Source: Liolophura sinensis
Taxonomy: Eukaryota; Mollusca; Polyplacophora; Chitonida; Chitonidae
Reading direction: 5' to 3'
Assembly: GCF_032854445.1 (NCBI RefSeq)
Contig: NC_088300.1
Span: 31,413,608-31,477,607 of the forward strand
Length of the DNA stretch: 64,000 nt
Shown: positions 1 through 14,130 of the stretch, piece by piece
Numbering within the stretch: position 1 is the first letter of the stretch
Layout of the letters: every line of letters starts with the position of its first letter
Notes under the pieces: model-generated
Database searches by the model: none
Told to the model about the DNA's origin: nothing
The model's input: the letters and a program-made list of their open reading frames with translations, nothing else
Translations under genes and position numbers: made by a program

Positions 1-136
1 CACTCCCACTCGAAGAAATTTCAGATCTTTGCATCCATTAAAAAGTATCTGAATTAGACTAACGAACTCGCTTCACGCTATACATATACACATTGATTTT
101 TTCAAGTTAACAACAGCTTTCAGTTGTTAGGTAATG

Positions 137-300
137 TGGGAACTGGAATGTCCGGGGGAAACCACCACCTGCTGGCATGTATATGACTAACTTTTCCACG
201 CGTGACACTTTACATATTTCCGTCCGATGTGCAAACTCAATGTGTGTGCCATATCAGTTGGTGAAGGTAAGTGATCTGCCAGCAAATATGCGTGCGGATA
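137..300. repeat. Repeat fragment shared with 32240-32320
   Basis: GGGGGAAACCACCACCTG and CTAACTTTTCCACGCGTGACA resemble GGAGGAAACCACTTGTCC and TTAACTTTTCCACGTGTGACA at 32240-32312. Probably an old SINE body. Confidence 0.5.
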
Positions 301-520
301 GCTCTGACTTCGGTTGCCGATTTTCCCATCTTATCTTCCACATTAACCGTTATGAGCAGTAACTAACTAACCGAGCTTGGTCCTGTCACCCCCGCTGTCC
401 CCAAAATGTCAAAACTGTGTAGGTGACGAAAGCAGGTTTCCTGTAATCTTAACGTAATTCTGAATTTATATAACATTATATACATATATATAACCGATGA
501 CCATATATGGATATATGGTT

Positions 521-826
521 GGGGTTTAATGTCGTACTTATAACTTTTTCAGTCATTTGACGACGAGAAGTCATTATATAGGTGTACATAAATCGTGTCT
601 TGCCACCAAAGAGCGGCTGCCACTGTAGTATCAAGCCGATCACACCAGACACGATACCCCGCCCAGGCCAAACCGTCATGTTTCCTTGGTCTAACGTACC
701 ATAGCTGAGTACCAAGCGAGACAGCAACAAGTATCATATTGAAAGTCTTTGATATGACCTGATCCCGGTTTGATCCCAGGTCTCCCGATTTCGAAGCGGA
801 CTTAGATGCATCACTCAGATTCATTT
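521..826 (-). mobile_element. SINE family B copy, inverted
   Basis: The reverse complement matches the copy at 14395-14749: CGGGAGACC...GGGATC in the head, GGTACTTG/GGCACTCAGCT in the middle, and the CGTCGTCA...CTGAAAAA tail. Clearly older and diverged. Confidence 0.75.
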
Positions 827-1344
827 AACTTGTCGCTAATATTCATCTCTCTATTCATCTCTCTTGCTGCTAAACTTGTAATTGATATGAGGTTGGATGT
901 AAATAACATTTCAAAGAAAATGTAGTGAGAATGCCTTTTCTAATTCATAATGTTAAACTCAATTAGGTTGTTTTTTTTTGGTGCTGTTGTTTGTTTTTTT
1001 AGACTTCAATGAATATAGTGACGTCACCTAAGTTTTCGAAATGTATAGACCTAAGTATAATGTTTTTCGTAAGTCGGTGAAAGCAAATTTGGTTTTCTTC
1101 AATAGTAACAATTATGTGGTGACAGGACGGCTGGAGTGGGTGATACAGTAATGCCATAGTATTTTGTCTGTCCTGCGTTCAACACCACACTATATCCACC
1201 TCAACTTTGTCAACTTAGTTTTGCCACCTCTGCTTTCATTTTCACCTCAGAGGAACCAATCATTTGCCTATAAACTAACGTTCTTACTTAGCCTGTTGAC
1301 AAGACATCTGGTATACGCGTGTACAAATCAATACCGTCGTGTTT

Positions 1345-1570
1345 TTTAATTTATTTATTTATTTATTTTTATTGAATTACTGATTTATTGACAATTTACA
1401 CCGCACACCAGAATATTTGACCTTTCAAATCGTATTGGAGAGCACCAAATCTCTGTCAAGCTTCCATATGTTTGTCCACAGCCAAGCAATGCGGGCTGGA
1501 TGTGAACATGCAACCTCATTCCTCCAGGACAAGTCGTCAGCACTGTGAGGAAGTCTGGAGCTCACGCCAC
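1345..1570 (-). mobile_element. SINE relative, strongly diverged
   Basis: An (ATTT)n tail, then TTTACACCGCACACCAGAATATT and a later TGTGAACATGCAACCTC resembling an inverted box B region. Confidence 0.45.
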
Positions 1571-1819
1571 CAACGACACATAAGCATATGTTTTCATGAA
1601 CAATCAACAGCGTAACACGCGGAGATTCACGAAACCTGTGGTTTATATATTACCTATGTATCTCAGGGAGAAATTATTCGCTCGCAAGACACTATACAGG
1701 ATGCATTACAATAAAGCTCCCTGTAGAATGAGATTTACAACCAGCCAATCGACGTTTGTTGGTGTAGAGCTATGTAGTACCGGTGAAAATCCGGTATGTG
1801 TGTAAGTTATTGAGGCAAT

Positions 1820-2045
1820 GCTTCCTGATCCAGCTTTGACTGGTCCGTACCCGTATCTGTGACGTCATGATCGATTGTGCTCTTTTCCGTCACAGTTGTA
1901 CCACCCAGTCAAATGCTCCTTCTACTGGTACCGACAGGTGTAGAATATACTGGACCCACCGGTTAAATTTACACATTTTAATTTCTACAGTATTCAGTCA
2001 CATTTAACAACATAAATTGCGTTAGCTCCGACTTGTTTACATTAT
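1820..2045 (+). repeat. CRE-bearing dispersed repeat, copy 1
   Basis: Shares CTGTGACGTCATGA, the GTCACAGTTGT segment and a CTTGTTTACATTA end with the copies at 3820 and 4890. The most diverged of the three. Confidence 0.55.
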
Positions 2046-3515
2046 CCCTGAACTAACTCATAAGTTTGTCCACAGGCGGTTAGCGCTTCAGGATTTGACT
2101 TCCTGGACTACACCTGTTCAAGATTGCATGGAATGCTAACTTAATGTAACACTTTATTATTGCAGGAATATCGCTGTCCGAGGAATTGGAATTGTTCCAG
2201 CCGCGGCCAACATAGCATTATAAGGCTAAATGTTCGAATCTAGTTGGCGCAATATAAACTGGCTACAGCTTCACGGATTTCACGAGGTTTATGCCTACAT
2301 GGCAAAGGACGATAGTTATAAGTCGGATTTCCTCTACCCATGAAAGTCAAGACAAGAAAGATCTCTCTTAACTCATGCCGACTACAATTACCAACAAAGC
2401 AAAAAAAAAGAAATAAATAAGTAAATAAATAAATAAAAATAAAAAAATAAATGATATATATTGCTAGCCCTCCGTACGTGGAAAGATGTATACATTCTGA
2501 GCCAAGTCAAGTACAGATGCAGGTTCGATCTTGGCCATAGGAAGGGAATTTATGGGTTCTCCTGTTCTCTTTGTTCAGGGATTATTATTCGGCGGGGCAG
2601 TTTGAGCAGTCTCGTATTAGTTTCCCTTCAGTATGTATAGCTTGCATATCTGTACGCCACGTATAGAAGTTCGTCAGTAACATGGCGAGGGTGGGTGGTT
2701 CACGCCACCTGTAAAACTACATTGTATCAGCAAATAAGTGAAGAATTCCTCAGTAGACAATGACCAATGAAACAACAGATTAATAAGTTTTCCCACAAAC
2801 GTTTTGGTGGTAAAAACTTTTCAAAATCCAGAAAGTAATTTATAAAAGTATACAATGAAGGTTTTATGAATCTATGACTGACACGGATAATAAAAGTTTG
2901 CTTTAGCGCGGTGCACAACAAGTGAAGCCCATGTCCGCTGACAGAAACATTTAGAATGGCAATTTCCTTGGGCATATTTACTTGGGTTTACTTTGGTACC
3001 TGACCAGTCACTACAGGATCATGTGACTCAAGTTTAAAATGTGAAACATGTGACATGACCCTTTCCTAAACTTCTTGATTTGTCAAACAAAATAGGCATC
3101 CCGTAACAATGAAGGTAGTATAAATGGCGACCGCATTATGATAGAATAAATCAGCGGACATTACAAGATGCTTAGTGAGTCTCCTGATGTAAGGCCGCAG
3201 CGAATCCAACGTGAACTGGACCTAAAGTAAGACTGCATAGGGTCAGTCGGAAAGCCTCGGTGGCTGAGGGAGAAATAATGCAGTTCTTGATGAGTTAAAC
3301 AAAGCTGTGTTACAAAATGTCTTGGAGTGTGTTATATTATTATATATGTGTGTATAGCACGAATGCTTTATATACAGTATCATAAGGAAAAGGACCTCTG
3401 ATATCATATACTGATTTAATAATAGTATATTATTATACTTTCATACACGTATATTTTTGATTGTGAATTTATTATTTTTTATGAACAAATATAGAAACAT
3501 GTATATGTTTATTTA

Positions 3516-3700
3516 TTATTTGATTGGTGATTAACGCCATTCTCGTGAATCAATCAATTATCTCGGCGTTTATGGCTGATAGGAACAAGAAAGCTCAGAA
3601 AACCCCCGACCTTCAACGGGTACCTGACAAAGCTCTTGACAAGCAGCCGTTGCCAAACCAGCGAGTGCTGGAATTGAACACGCAACCTCTTTGTTCAACT
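3516..3700 (-). mobile_element. SINE family A relative, diverged
   Basis: TTGATTGGTGATTAACGCCA is the inverted tail. GAGTGCTGGAATTGAACACG resembles an inverted box B. The centre is poorly conserved. Confidence 0.55.
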
Positions 3701-3819
3701 CCATGCCTCAGGGCCGCCACGATTGATCTCAGCCAGCTATGTAGGCTCAAACATCTATATATAGGCCCACAATTTTGGAAGTAAAGCGAAGTTTGTGATC
3801 ATTGCTTTAAATTTAGTGT

Positions 3820-4060
3820 CAACTCGTCACTGCAGAATCGTGACTTGCTAATGAAGGTTGTCCTTATCCAGTTTCGACCTGTTCTATCCTGACCTTGTGA
3901 CGTCATCGAAGCGAGTGCGGTTGTCTTCCCCTTGTAATGGATCAATGTATGCCTACATTTGGGCTGGAGAAGGCGTGAATATACATGTATATGCACTATA
4001 AAATATGTACTCAGTCGGATTACGTCTTGTTTACATTAACAGTCAGTTCACAGTTTGCCT
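3820..4060 (+). repeat. CRE-bearing dispersed repeat, copy 2
   Basis: GTTCTATCCTGACCTTGTGA and CGTCATCGAAGCG align with copy 3, as do ATATACATGTA and ACGTCTTGTT near the end. Confidence 0.8.
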
Positions 4061-4110
4061 TCATCGTGAGCTATTACTGAATCATTCTGTATATGTATGA
4101 GTATGTGTGC

Positions 4111-4245
4111 TTGGAGTTCAACGTCGTACTTAACAATTTTTCAGTCATATGACGAAGAGGAGTCATTATAGGCCTGTGTACATATAATGTGCCTTTCTGT
4201 GGCAGAGCGAGTTCATTCCTGCCACTAATGGACGCTCTATCCTTC
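4111..4245 (-). mobile_element. SINE family B fragment, inverted
   Basis: Only the 3' half is present: GTCGTACTTAACAATTTTTC, then AGTCATATGACGAAGAGGAG. Confidence 0.75.
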
Positions 4246-4889
4246 AGGGCACCGAAGCGGCCCGAATGTCAAAAGATAAATCCACATCTGCTTATTTAAA
4301 TTTAAAAACAAGCAACAAAACCGAGTTTTAATTGAAAAAACTCCAATCAAATAAATAAATAAATGAATAGGCCTAAATAAGTATGAAAAAAATTTGAGCG
4401 AAGTGAACAAGTGAACATATTATACGAGTTTTATCTACATCTACACATTAAGAAAATGGTTGAAAATATGGCACCTTTTGAGTATCAGTAAAACTGCATT
4501 TATAACTTAGATGATATATGAGGTTTTTCCATTGTGGAATTAACGAGTGCGTAGTACTCAGGAGTTTGAAGCAGAGCTGAGATTATGGCTATTTTCTCCT
4601 TACTGAATTCCCTAGCAAGGGGTTAGATTTGCATGCATAAGTTGTGAAGGTATTGGAAGATGTATGAGGCTTGTCCTTATTATATGGAAATCTGAAGAGG
4701 ACTTAAGTTTTTTACTATTTCTGCGGATAGAATTAATTAGACATATTCAGGGTATGAGGCTGTATAAGTATTCATTAAACGGGTATAAAGAGTTTATTCC
4801 CTTTACGAGTGGTGTGTGAATGTCGTGTTTGATGCCTAGATTCCCTTCACAACAGAGTTGGATCACATTTTCTAACATTTTAGGTCTAA

Positions 4890-5165
4890 TTTTTTTATGA
4901 TCACTAGCTAATGAACTTGGACTAGTTCATGCGAAACTGTTTGATCCGGTTTCAGATGGTTCTATCCTGAGCTTGTGACGTCATCATAGCGTGTGCAGTT
5001 TTCTGACACAGTTGTGAAAGTAGGTCAATCTGTACGTGGCCCTTTGCAATGGGAGACAGGGATAAATCAGGATATACATGTAGGCCTATATATTATAATA
5101 TTTTCACTGGGTTAACGTCTTGTTGAAATTGTAGGCCACTTTACATACTGACTTCTCTGACTTCT
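4890..5165 (+). repeat. CRE-bearing dispersed repeat, copy 3
   Basis: GTTCTATCCTGAGCTTGTGA and CGTCATCATAGCG align with copy 2; ACACAGTTGTGAAAG aligns with copy 1. Confidence 0.8.
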
Positions 5166-5726
5166 AACAAAGTGTCCAAATCACAGTTCCGGCCGTCTAC
5201 TGCATGGGGGGGGGGGGGGAGACAAGTTTCATTGCTAAATTTTGGAATCACAATCTCTCAAAAATATATAAAACATCCAACAAAGTTCTATTATCTAATC
5301 AGATTGTGATGACTGGATAGTGCACATGAACCCATGTTTTTATTATAGTATAATAACATTAAACAGGCGCACTGAGAAGTCAGGTGCGATGTGCGCGTCC
5401 TTTCAGAATTACAGCATCTAACAAACTCGGTATTACATATCAGAGCCGGGTGCAGGCTGATTAAAATGAAAACCTCTTTCACAAAACGGGACATAGAACG
5501 AACACAAACACCAAGCATGCATGGTGCCATCGTACATAGGCCCTCATCAGTGCTTCATGCATGCCACAAACCATGGATAACAGGATAGAATCCAGCTATC
5601 TACGGAAGGTTTATCATTTACCTGGCGTATGTTCGTCCTATACATCGGCCAACTTCAACTTGTCCCTCACGTAAAAAAAACTTCTCTTTTGTACCACTGC
5701 GATTCCTCTGCGACAATATGAACATA

Positions 5727-5850
5727 CGGATAGTCGTGGGTTTCCCCTGGACTCTGCCAAGTTTTCTCCCACTATAATGCAGGCCACCGTTGTAAAAGCG
5801 AAATATTTTTGAGTACGGTGTAAAACACTTATCAAATAAAGAAATAAATC
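5727..5850 (+). mobile_element. SINE family A core and tail
   Basis: CGGATAGTCGTGGGTTTCCC, CTGGACTCTGCCAAGTTTTC, AGGCCACCGTTGTAAAAGCG and the GAGTACGGTGTAAAACACTT tail are present. The head, if any, lies further upstream and is not recognisable. Confidence 0.8.
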
Positions 5851-5860
5851 CAGGTGAAAA

Positions 5861-8535
5861 GTGATGAAAAATGGCCATGGCGTAAACACAAAAGCAATAA
5901 ATATGTAAATATATCATTCTGGTACAATTCATCATAATGATAAAATAATGTTTCCAGTGCTGTTTCATGCCTTTATTTTCCATCGTTTCTAAGCACTGCG
6001 GCTTTAGTAAACAGGATTGAAGATGGAATTAAGGCATTGCAGGAGTGCGAAATCAACCAACACCACTAATATGGCTTTAATACTAATTGCAAAATATTTT
6101 TCGCAAGTTTCTGGTAATATAGCCCCGGAGGATCATTCGAAACCCCTGAGTAACCCATTGAGTCAGATGCCATGAACAATTATCAAACAACATATGGTAT
6201 AATTAGTTCCCGTCAATTTACATTCCTAGAGAACGCAATTTCATCGGATCGTAACAGATTACACGAGTCGGAGCCACATTCCGTGTAATTGTTCGGGACC
6301 GTCACCAGATCTGTTTCATCTCCGCATAATTTGGAAGGCAGCAGACGACACCGGCTAGTTTTGAACACGTGATTTTATTCCTGCAACTTCCGTTAATCAA
6401 GCCACGCGCTGAATGGACAACCCTTGAAATGACCACGCCAACTGAAGGATAATTGAATAATTTCTGTCAAGATTTTTAAACAAAGCTTTAGCAACAATCA
6501 GTTACTTGTGGGAACAAAGCCCCTGGAAACTATGAGTCACCTCGTGTGGCTGTCAAAAAAATGCTGAGTCACTGTTTTTTGAAAGTAGAGGAAGACAGAA
6601 TTTAAGGTTGACGGTTGAGAGAGATGGTCGAAGTGGCCATTGGTGATGCTTCAATATGTTGAAACTGTGCACAAAAAAAACCCCTACCATTTATGAGGAC
6701 CAAAGCAATCAAAGTGTAAATAGAAACCAATACTGACAAGTTTTTAGGGAGAATTCAAATGGTGTATGACAAAAAGAAGAAAAAAGTAGGGAAAAAAATT
6801 CTCCCGATGGTGAACGGTTCAACGATCCAAAACCACTCAAACATGGTCGTCGGTGGCTCTGATAAAAGACTCGCTGAAGTTAAGCAGTGAGTTCAATATC
6901 GGAGATCGCCGATGGCAAAACTTCGACATAACAGTCCGCTCTGCGGCCTTTATGCGTCCATCATTTCTGACAGCGATGGGAACTAATTTGTGCCTTCACG
7001 CCATATGACACACTCTTCAAACTCTTAATTGATAGCAAGCTTTGAAAGTGACTTCCAAGCACAAGTCTTCTTCCATTGGTTAATTGTGCACAATGCATTA
7101 CCAAAAATTCCAGCGATCTGCTTCAGCAACCAGAACTTAATGCTTGTCATTCCTTTCCATCACATACCTCCATGGTTGTGGGTCTTTATTTGAAACTATT
7201 AATGGAATACTGATACAGTAGGCTAACTTTTTCTTTTACTGCCTCGTAATAAAAGGATGAAAAGTCTAACAGAAACTAATTCTTCGAAGTTTTACACATT
7301 TTCCATATATAAAAATAACAATGGTTCCATGTGTCGAATTGATAAATTTTATTCTGTCCATGCAATGTACAGAATTTGAATGAAAAAGAAACGGATACAT
7401 CATATCCAAGGTTCCTTATTTGATACTTGTGATGTAGATCTTAGTATTTAAACTGGTCATAAAGGATTTAATTGTAATCGAAGATAATAGTTTAAAAAGA
7501 GTATACATTTCTATGTATTCTATTAAAAATAAACAGAACGTTCTTCTCCAGGTAAGCCTATATACGTATTTCAGTGGTGAAGGGGTTGTATGTGTTCTTG
7601 AGTACACTCTGTACGCCGCAATTATCGTTATTGGTTTTCACAGTATCGTTTATATGTGTGTACCAATGCGTTGATTGACATGACGTCCGGCGTAAAAATT
7701 AACACTGTACTGTAACTTCACATCTTCTCATGCCTGCGCTTTTAATTTTTTCGTCTTGAAGAAAATAATTCAAGCGATTCTTTGTTATTCTTTCTCCTTC
7801 GTCGAATCTCGGCTAAAGGATATTAATTTGTATCTTTTTTTCCCAGAGGGTAAACACGAGCTGGAGGAGGACATGGGTTAGGTTTCTAGCCCGTCCCTAG
7901 CAACCAGAGAGCGGCTTTTTTTATGAGACTGTGTCAACCGTTTTAATAGCAATCATTGGATCAATAGGCTCGAGTCATCCCGGCTGACCGAGCTATCATC
8001 CGCCTACCAAACACTTAACGAGTTTCGCCATTTTAACACGCTCGTGCACATAAAACAATTTTCCTAGCCTTCGCCTCCTCTTGGCCTTTTCCACGTCATC
8101 TATCACGCATCAGTTTTAAAAGATAGACTAACTAGATTTGAGATGCTTCGTGGCTCTTCCACACAAACTGTAAAGATGGTTAACCAATATTTCTTCATGG
8201 TCTTTATTAGTTTCAAATTTTTGGCTTGTACACATACATATTGGGGGTAATGAACGTATATATATATTAAAACAAAGTGAACAACTGTGATCAAATTCCA
8301 TTTTAAAATTTTAATGCAGTTAAATTGTATTGAATTAAACAATTAATTAGTCTATGCATCACATGGTATCAATGTCCATATATTATCAAATAGAAAATAT
8401 AGATCCTTTGATCATAAATGTAGGTTAAGTCTATAAGATGTTAAAACACGCCTTACTGAATAAAAAAAACAAAAAAAAAACAGCGCAAATATCTTCTGGC
8501 AGTCAGTATTGATTATGTCAATAGACGTTGTATTC
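5861..8535. other. Intergenic; no gene seen
   Basis: Mostly unique-looking sequence. The part at 6180-6600 has several TAATTA-type and AP-1-type motifs. No ORF with a recognisable domain. Confidence 0.6.
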
Positions 8536-8538
8536 TCA

Positions 8539-8649
<111 letters not shown>

Positions 8650-11600
8650 CATGTATTAAATATTACCTCGACATTTGGTACAATTAATTATAACAACGTT
8701 AATTCTATACCTACAGACATAAGATTAATTGTAAAGTTTTTGTGCATGATTTTAAAGTTTGTTTGCAATATAAATGTAGCCATTTTTATATTCCTTCATG
8801 CGTGGACAAGCTTTTTGCCCAAATCTGAGATGAAATCTATGTCAGATGTGACGGTATACAGCTCTGTGGAATATCCATCTTAAAGGATTAATGTCCAGAT
8901 TTATTATTTATTCACAATTAGCTACCCCTGTGTATATTGTTAAATTGAGTGTGAAAAAATATTGAAAAGGGTACATTAATCTTATGGCACTTAAAATCAC
9001 TTGATAATGAGGCTTGTTTTTTTGCATTTTTTTCGCCAGCATTCGATAGGCTCCTCCAAATTACGTCATACAAGTAATGCATGAGCTGTCAGAGCTTCGC
9101 CATCCAGTTCAGTGTTAAAAAAGCTTTAAGAGTGACAACAAACATGTTGAATTTCTTCACGAAATGCTTTACTGTTTTGCATACATTTGTACCCTGGTGT
9201 TAGTTTTTTTCAAGTTTTCAGGCGATTTGGCCCTAAGGAAGGCGTGGATTCACAGCACAAAATGAAAAGAATTTGTACCCACCGAAAACAGCCGTATTTG
9301 TTCTCGTCATTCTACAGCTGAAACCTGCGACAGGAATACAGCGGAATTTTCACTGCAACACAGCGAAAACTAATAGATAGGAAATCTCTGTACACTGTAA
9401 CACGCCTCATCCTCCACATTGGATTGTCGACAATAACATGTACCGGTAGTTGTCATCGTATGTAGGTATGAATTTTGAATCCCTGGGAGAATAGAATGAT
9501 ATTTATTGCGAAGCGGATACAGGAAAAGAATAGTAAATTAATATAAAATCTTAAAATAAAATACACACGAAATGTACAGTGTAACACAGGGTATAGCGTA
9601 CCAGTCCGTATACTGCCAGTGCGGTTGGAAATGCCTAAACAAAGCTCAAATTCAAAATCTGAAATCTCAGAATCTGATGTCTGAGCTAAATCGGAACTTT
9701 AACATCGTCCATTATGGGACCAAATTGACACGGGAGTATATTTGCTTCTGTGTAGCTAGAAACCATCTCGAAAATGACATCGTGTTGATACGAATTCCCA
9801 GGTTAGACAGGCCCACTATATTTGGGTTGACCATCTATGCCCCCACCCGCTGAGCTGTACAGGGTGTCCTGCTGAGATAGGCTTGGGTAGTAAATGTGTT
9901 GTTTTGGGGGGATTTAGTCATTATTACGTTTGTCATTATTATCCCCCCCCCCACCCCGGTAACATACTGTTTAAACAGGTTATTATCTTTACAGTTAGGG
10001 CCAGTAGCTAAATCTGGTAAATAATCCTTTAATCTTGATCAGAAGCATCCGATTAATATCATATTAGATTTTGATTTCTCCAGCGTAGTGTATTTTTCCT
10101 ACGTTGATAGCTGTTACATGTATTTGGTATTTTCCACTGCCCATCTGTTACTATAACAAGGAAAACTAAGCGATCACACCTCGTATCTTTTTATTTATTC
10201 GGGATTATCTCATATACTTCACTTAATCACAGATAAAATCTTTTGGGTCGGGGTCCTATTTTGTGTCAACAGCCTTTCATTCAAACTACATTTCAACAGT
10301 TCAGTCTATATACTTACTGGATTATACACACAAATGCTTTCTTGTGAGCTAGAAAAATGAAAGAGAAACTTAGGCGGGCTTGGCACCGATGACGTACGTA
10401 TTTGATAAGTATACTTGTGGCTTTGCTGACGTCAGTAAAGGGAATGGTTAGGAGACTGAGAATGCCACGACTTGGTCGTCCATCGTTTTAAACCGTTAGC
10501 GCGTGCATATGTGCTTATAAGCCTGCATGGACGTCGCACGAAGCCAGCATTTCCTTACCATACATGTGACTGGATGCGCCTATCCCTATAAACCTGACCA
10601 TCCAATTACAGAGGATGCGTCATATACGTACAGGCCTTAGTTTCGATTTACTAACGATAATGTTATTCTTATTCAATGCGACTCACTATAACGCGATGGA
10701 AACAATTAATGCGGTGCATATCATTAAATGTATAGCGAAGGATTGACCGAAGAGACTATGACTAAGTATTTTTTGTTCTGAAAATGCATGGAAATTGATG
10801 CAATAAGTCACACTATGTAGTGACTGTTAGTGAGGTAAACAAGATTGGGTTACACGTTAGTTTAGATATTAGTTTAGAGAAGATATTCTGATGTAGAAAT
10901 CGCTGGGGAATTAAGAGTGGTTTCGTGATAGGTGCCAATTCTCACATCAACTATAAACATCCTGCACACTTTATCCCTATGGCTGTCATTTTAAATTATT
11001 TTAGTTATGGTCTATTTCGATAGAAATGTCTGGAACGGAGGATAGGATGTCTTAAATGAATAAACAAATACATACCTAATAAATAAATAATGTTTATAAT
11101 AAGAAAGGCTATGTTACACATTCGGAATAGAAAATGTTACGTAATCATCTATCGTAACTTGAGGCTAAAGACCACAGTTGTGAACTGTGTCAGAATTTCT
11201 GTTTTCAGTCACCAGTACATTACACGTTATTTCTATTTCACAATGATTCCAATTTATTTGAATTAAAAAAACTTGTGTTGGTCATATGTAATTACGTCTC
11301 TGTATTTTGTAAAAATTTTTCTTTGTTTTCTGTCATAGAAATAATCAAAATTGACTATGTCTCATTATACCGGAAAAAGGCAGGATCCAATAATTATTTT
11401 CTGAACTATATATAAGGTGCTATTATACGTAAGAAAAACATGGGAGCTTTTTAATTTTTTTACATTACGTTGTGGTCAAAAATGTAATTTTAATAAGGTT
11501 TGTATCAGATTACACGCAACACCGTAAGTCACGATATACCGTAAGTCACGATGAAAGTTATTGCGATTTTCTGCAAGATTTGGAAGAAATAACAACTTCG

Positions 11601-13685
11601 TTTTTGAAAGATTGTAGATACAGCCAACACATGGTCTGAAGTAACATGAATTTATTAATCGATTTTAACTTTCATATCCCTTGCTTACGAATGTATCGAG
11701 TTTTGACGTAGTCTTAATTCGGGCTTCGTATATTAGTAAGTTGTATGGGTTTTGAATAAGTATACCAGTTCTTGATGGGGTCGATAATTGGATGGATCAC
11801 ACTGATGAAACTTGAGATTTCTTAACCCATACACTGACGCCGCCATTATCTGGACTATTCATCGTGGGCCGCATGTGTATAGAAAGAGTCAGCCACTATA
11901 CTAGATTTTCCCTATGATGGTATCAGGGCGGTCCATGATTTATCGAGGTACTGATACATTTTAGTGATTCACGCCGTAATGTACTTAGCAAGGACGTGCC
12001 ATTCGTGCGGGCAGCAAATAATCCACGTAGTTACCATGGCAATTAGTAGAAATTAGTGAGTCACTCGATCTTGGCCGGTAAAGTGTGCTTGTGCGGCGAC
12101 AATCTGATAACCGGGCGGTCGCTCTTCCACAACCCTCCCTGCTCCACGAGGCTGTTCCTACAGCCTCCCACGAATGGTTGTAAATAAAAGCTGTGCCGGC
12201 ATCTCGGCCGAAATCGGCCCTAAACCTGACAGTATTGATGTAGTACTGGTGTAGTATGTGCCTAATGACTCAGGCAATTTACCAACGTGACATAAAGATA
12301 CCTCGTTAACACGAATCAATACTCTCTATTTGACCAAGTTAATAACTCTGTCACTAGTGTCCAGTGTGGAAACAACACAGCCTTAGCTTTCTCCCCAGAA
12401 ATTATTTGCGGAAGTCGATTGACCGGAACTAGGACAGTACTAGATATTTGACCAATCAAATTGCAAATTTGTAATTACTCCATAGACATGATGTTCTTCC
12501 CAGCATTCAACAGGCAGTTCAGTGAAAAAGGTACAAGATTTAACGGAAGGCACACAAAATGAAATTCCGATTCATCTGTGTTAGCGAGGAAATGATTGGA
12601 TTTTTATCTTTTATCAATAGTACTTCAGATGTCCCTAAGAATGCATGTACAGTTGAGAATAATATTTTTAGCACGCCCAATCTAAGGTACGTCAAAGCTA
12701 TATTTCCAGGAAAAAAATCGTGGAAATATATACTAGAAGTGTTTCATAGAAACCTTTACAATTCAGCCTCACTGGAAAAATACAATCCACAGGGTTTTGC
12801 TTAATAACTCACCTTTAATAACTGATGCCGATGACCTTTACCTCCCTAACTTATTCAATCTCATTTTTCTCTTTCAACTTCCAAAAAAAAAAAAAATTAA
12901 AAAAGTAACAAAAAAAATAATAATAATAATGTAAAATAAAAATGAAATAAAATTAGAAACACTTTTAAAACATAATTCTTCATTAACATACTTGAAAGTT
13001 AACATGACTTACAATCCCTATAGCTAAACCTCAAATCAGGTTTAATTTACAAGTTGTTTAAAAGTACCTGCAAGAAATTTCATTGCTTAAAATCTGATTT
13101 ATAATTTCTATAGATGTTCCCTGATGCAAGCTTCTATTTGACGATCATTGCGTGTAAAACTGACATTGACATCTGCAATAAAATAAGGCATAATCTTCTG
13201 CAAAGGAGGCATCCAAGCTTTCTTTACTCTTCATTGATTTTCACTAAGACCAATTAATTAAGGCGTAGAAGTAGTCGTGGTTTTTGCGGTTGGCTGACCA
13301 CATCACGGGTCGAACGTATCACATGATATGCCCTAACACCAATCCATCCAACTGATTGGCAGATTAATTTCTTCTTTATTGAACTGTTGACCAATGGAAA
13401 GCAGAAGCCATTATCGTGTTGGATTGTATAACCATTTGTTCAAATGCATCGCTGCACAGGCCTGACCAGATTCGCACACAGCCCGGATATATATGATGGC
13501 AAACTTTTGTTTTCTGTCATAAGCGATCTCCACAAACTTTTTAAGATGTAACCTAAATCTTCCGTAAAAAGTATATAAATGTACATTACCGGTATTATCA
13601 TCAGGGCTTGATGGTTTCTTCCTCTTTCAGCTACATGACAAAGTGTGTCAGGTACATGTAGCTTACGACGTGCTATCCTTATTTC
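8650..13685. other. Intergenic; no gene seen
   Basis: Low-complexity A-rich tract at 12883-12960 and a short 18-bp tandem (ACCGTAAGTCACGAT twice) at 11520-11555. Short ORFs here show no domain or splice support. Confidence 0.6.
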
Positions 13686-14130
13686 CTCCAGGTTTTGACC
13701 AATTTCCTCCGATATTTTTCCATGACAAACTTAGCTTTATTTCTTAAAGGTCTATTCTGTTTCCTCCGGGTTTATCCTATTTCGTCCCGACTTTGTTCAA
13801 TTTTCTTCAGGCTTTGTCCAGTTTGCTTCAGATTTTCTCCAGTTTCCTTTGGGCCTATCCTATTCCTAATGACTTTGTCCAGTTTCCTCCAGGTTTTGTC
13901 AAGTTTCCTTTGGGCCTATCATGTTTTTCAGGGTTTTGTCCACTTTCCTCCAGGCTTTGCTCTGTTTCCTCCAGGCTTTGTCCAGTTTCTTCAGTTTTTG
14001 TTCAGTTTCTTCCTGGCTTTGTCCATTTTTTTTAGTTTTTGTTCAGTTTCCTCCGGGTTTTGTCCAGTGTCCTCCGTCCTTTTCCAGTTCCTTCCATGCT
14101 TTCTCCGGTTTCCTCGGTGTTTTGTCCAGG
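13686..14130 (+). repeat. Imperfect minisatellite, about 21-22 bp period
   Basis: About 20 degenerate units around TTTGTCCAGTTTCCTCCAGG follow one another. The period is close to 21, a multiple of three, and stop-poor, so several + frames stay open and look like Phe/Ser/Cys/Leu-rich proteins. No start, splice or domain evidence supports coding. Confidence 0.85.

Noticed and set aside
5618-5983. 121-codon minus ORF
   Set aside because: Antisense to a SINE family A core; coding look is incidental.
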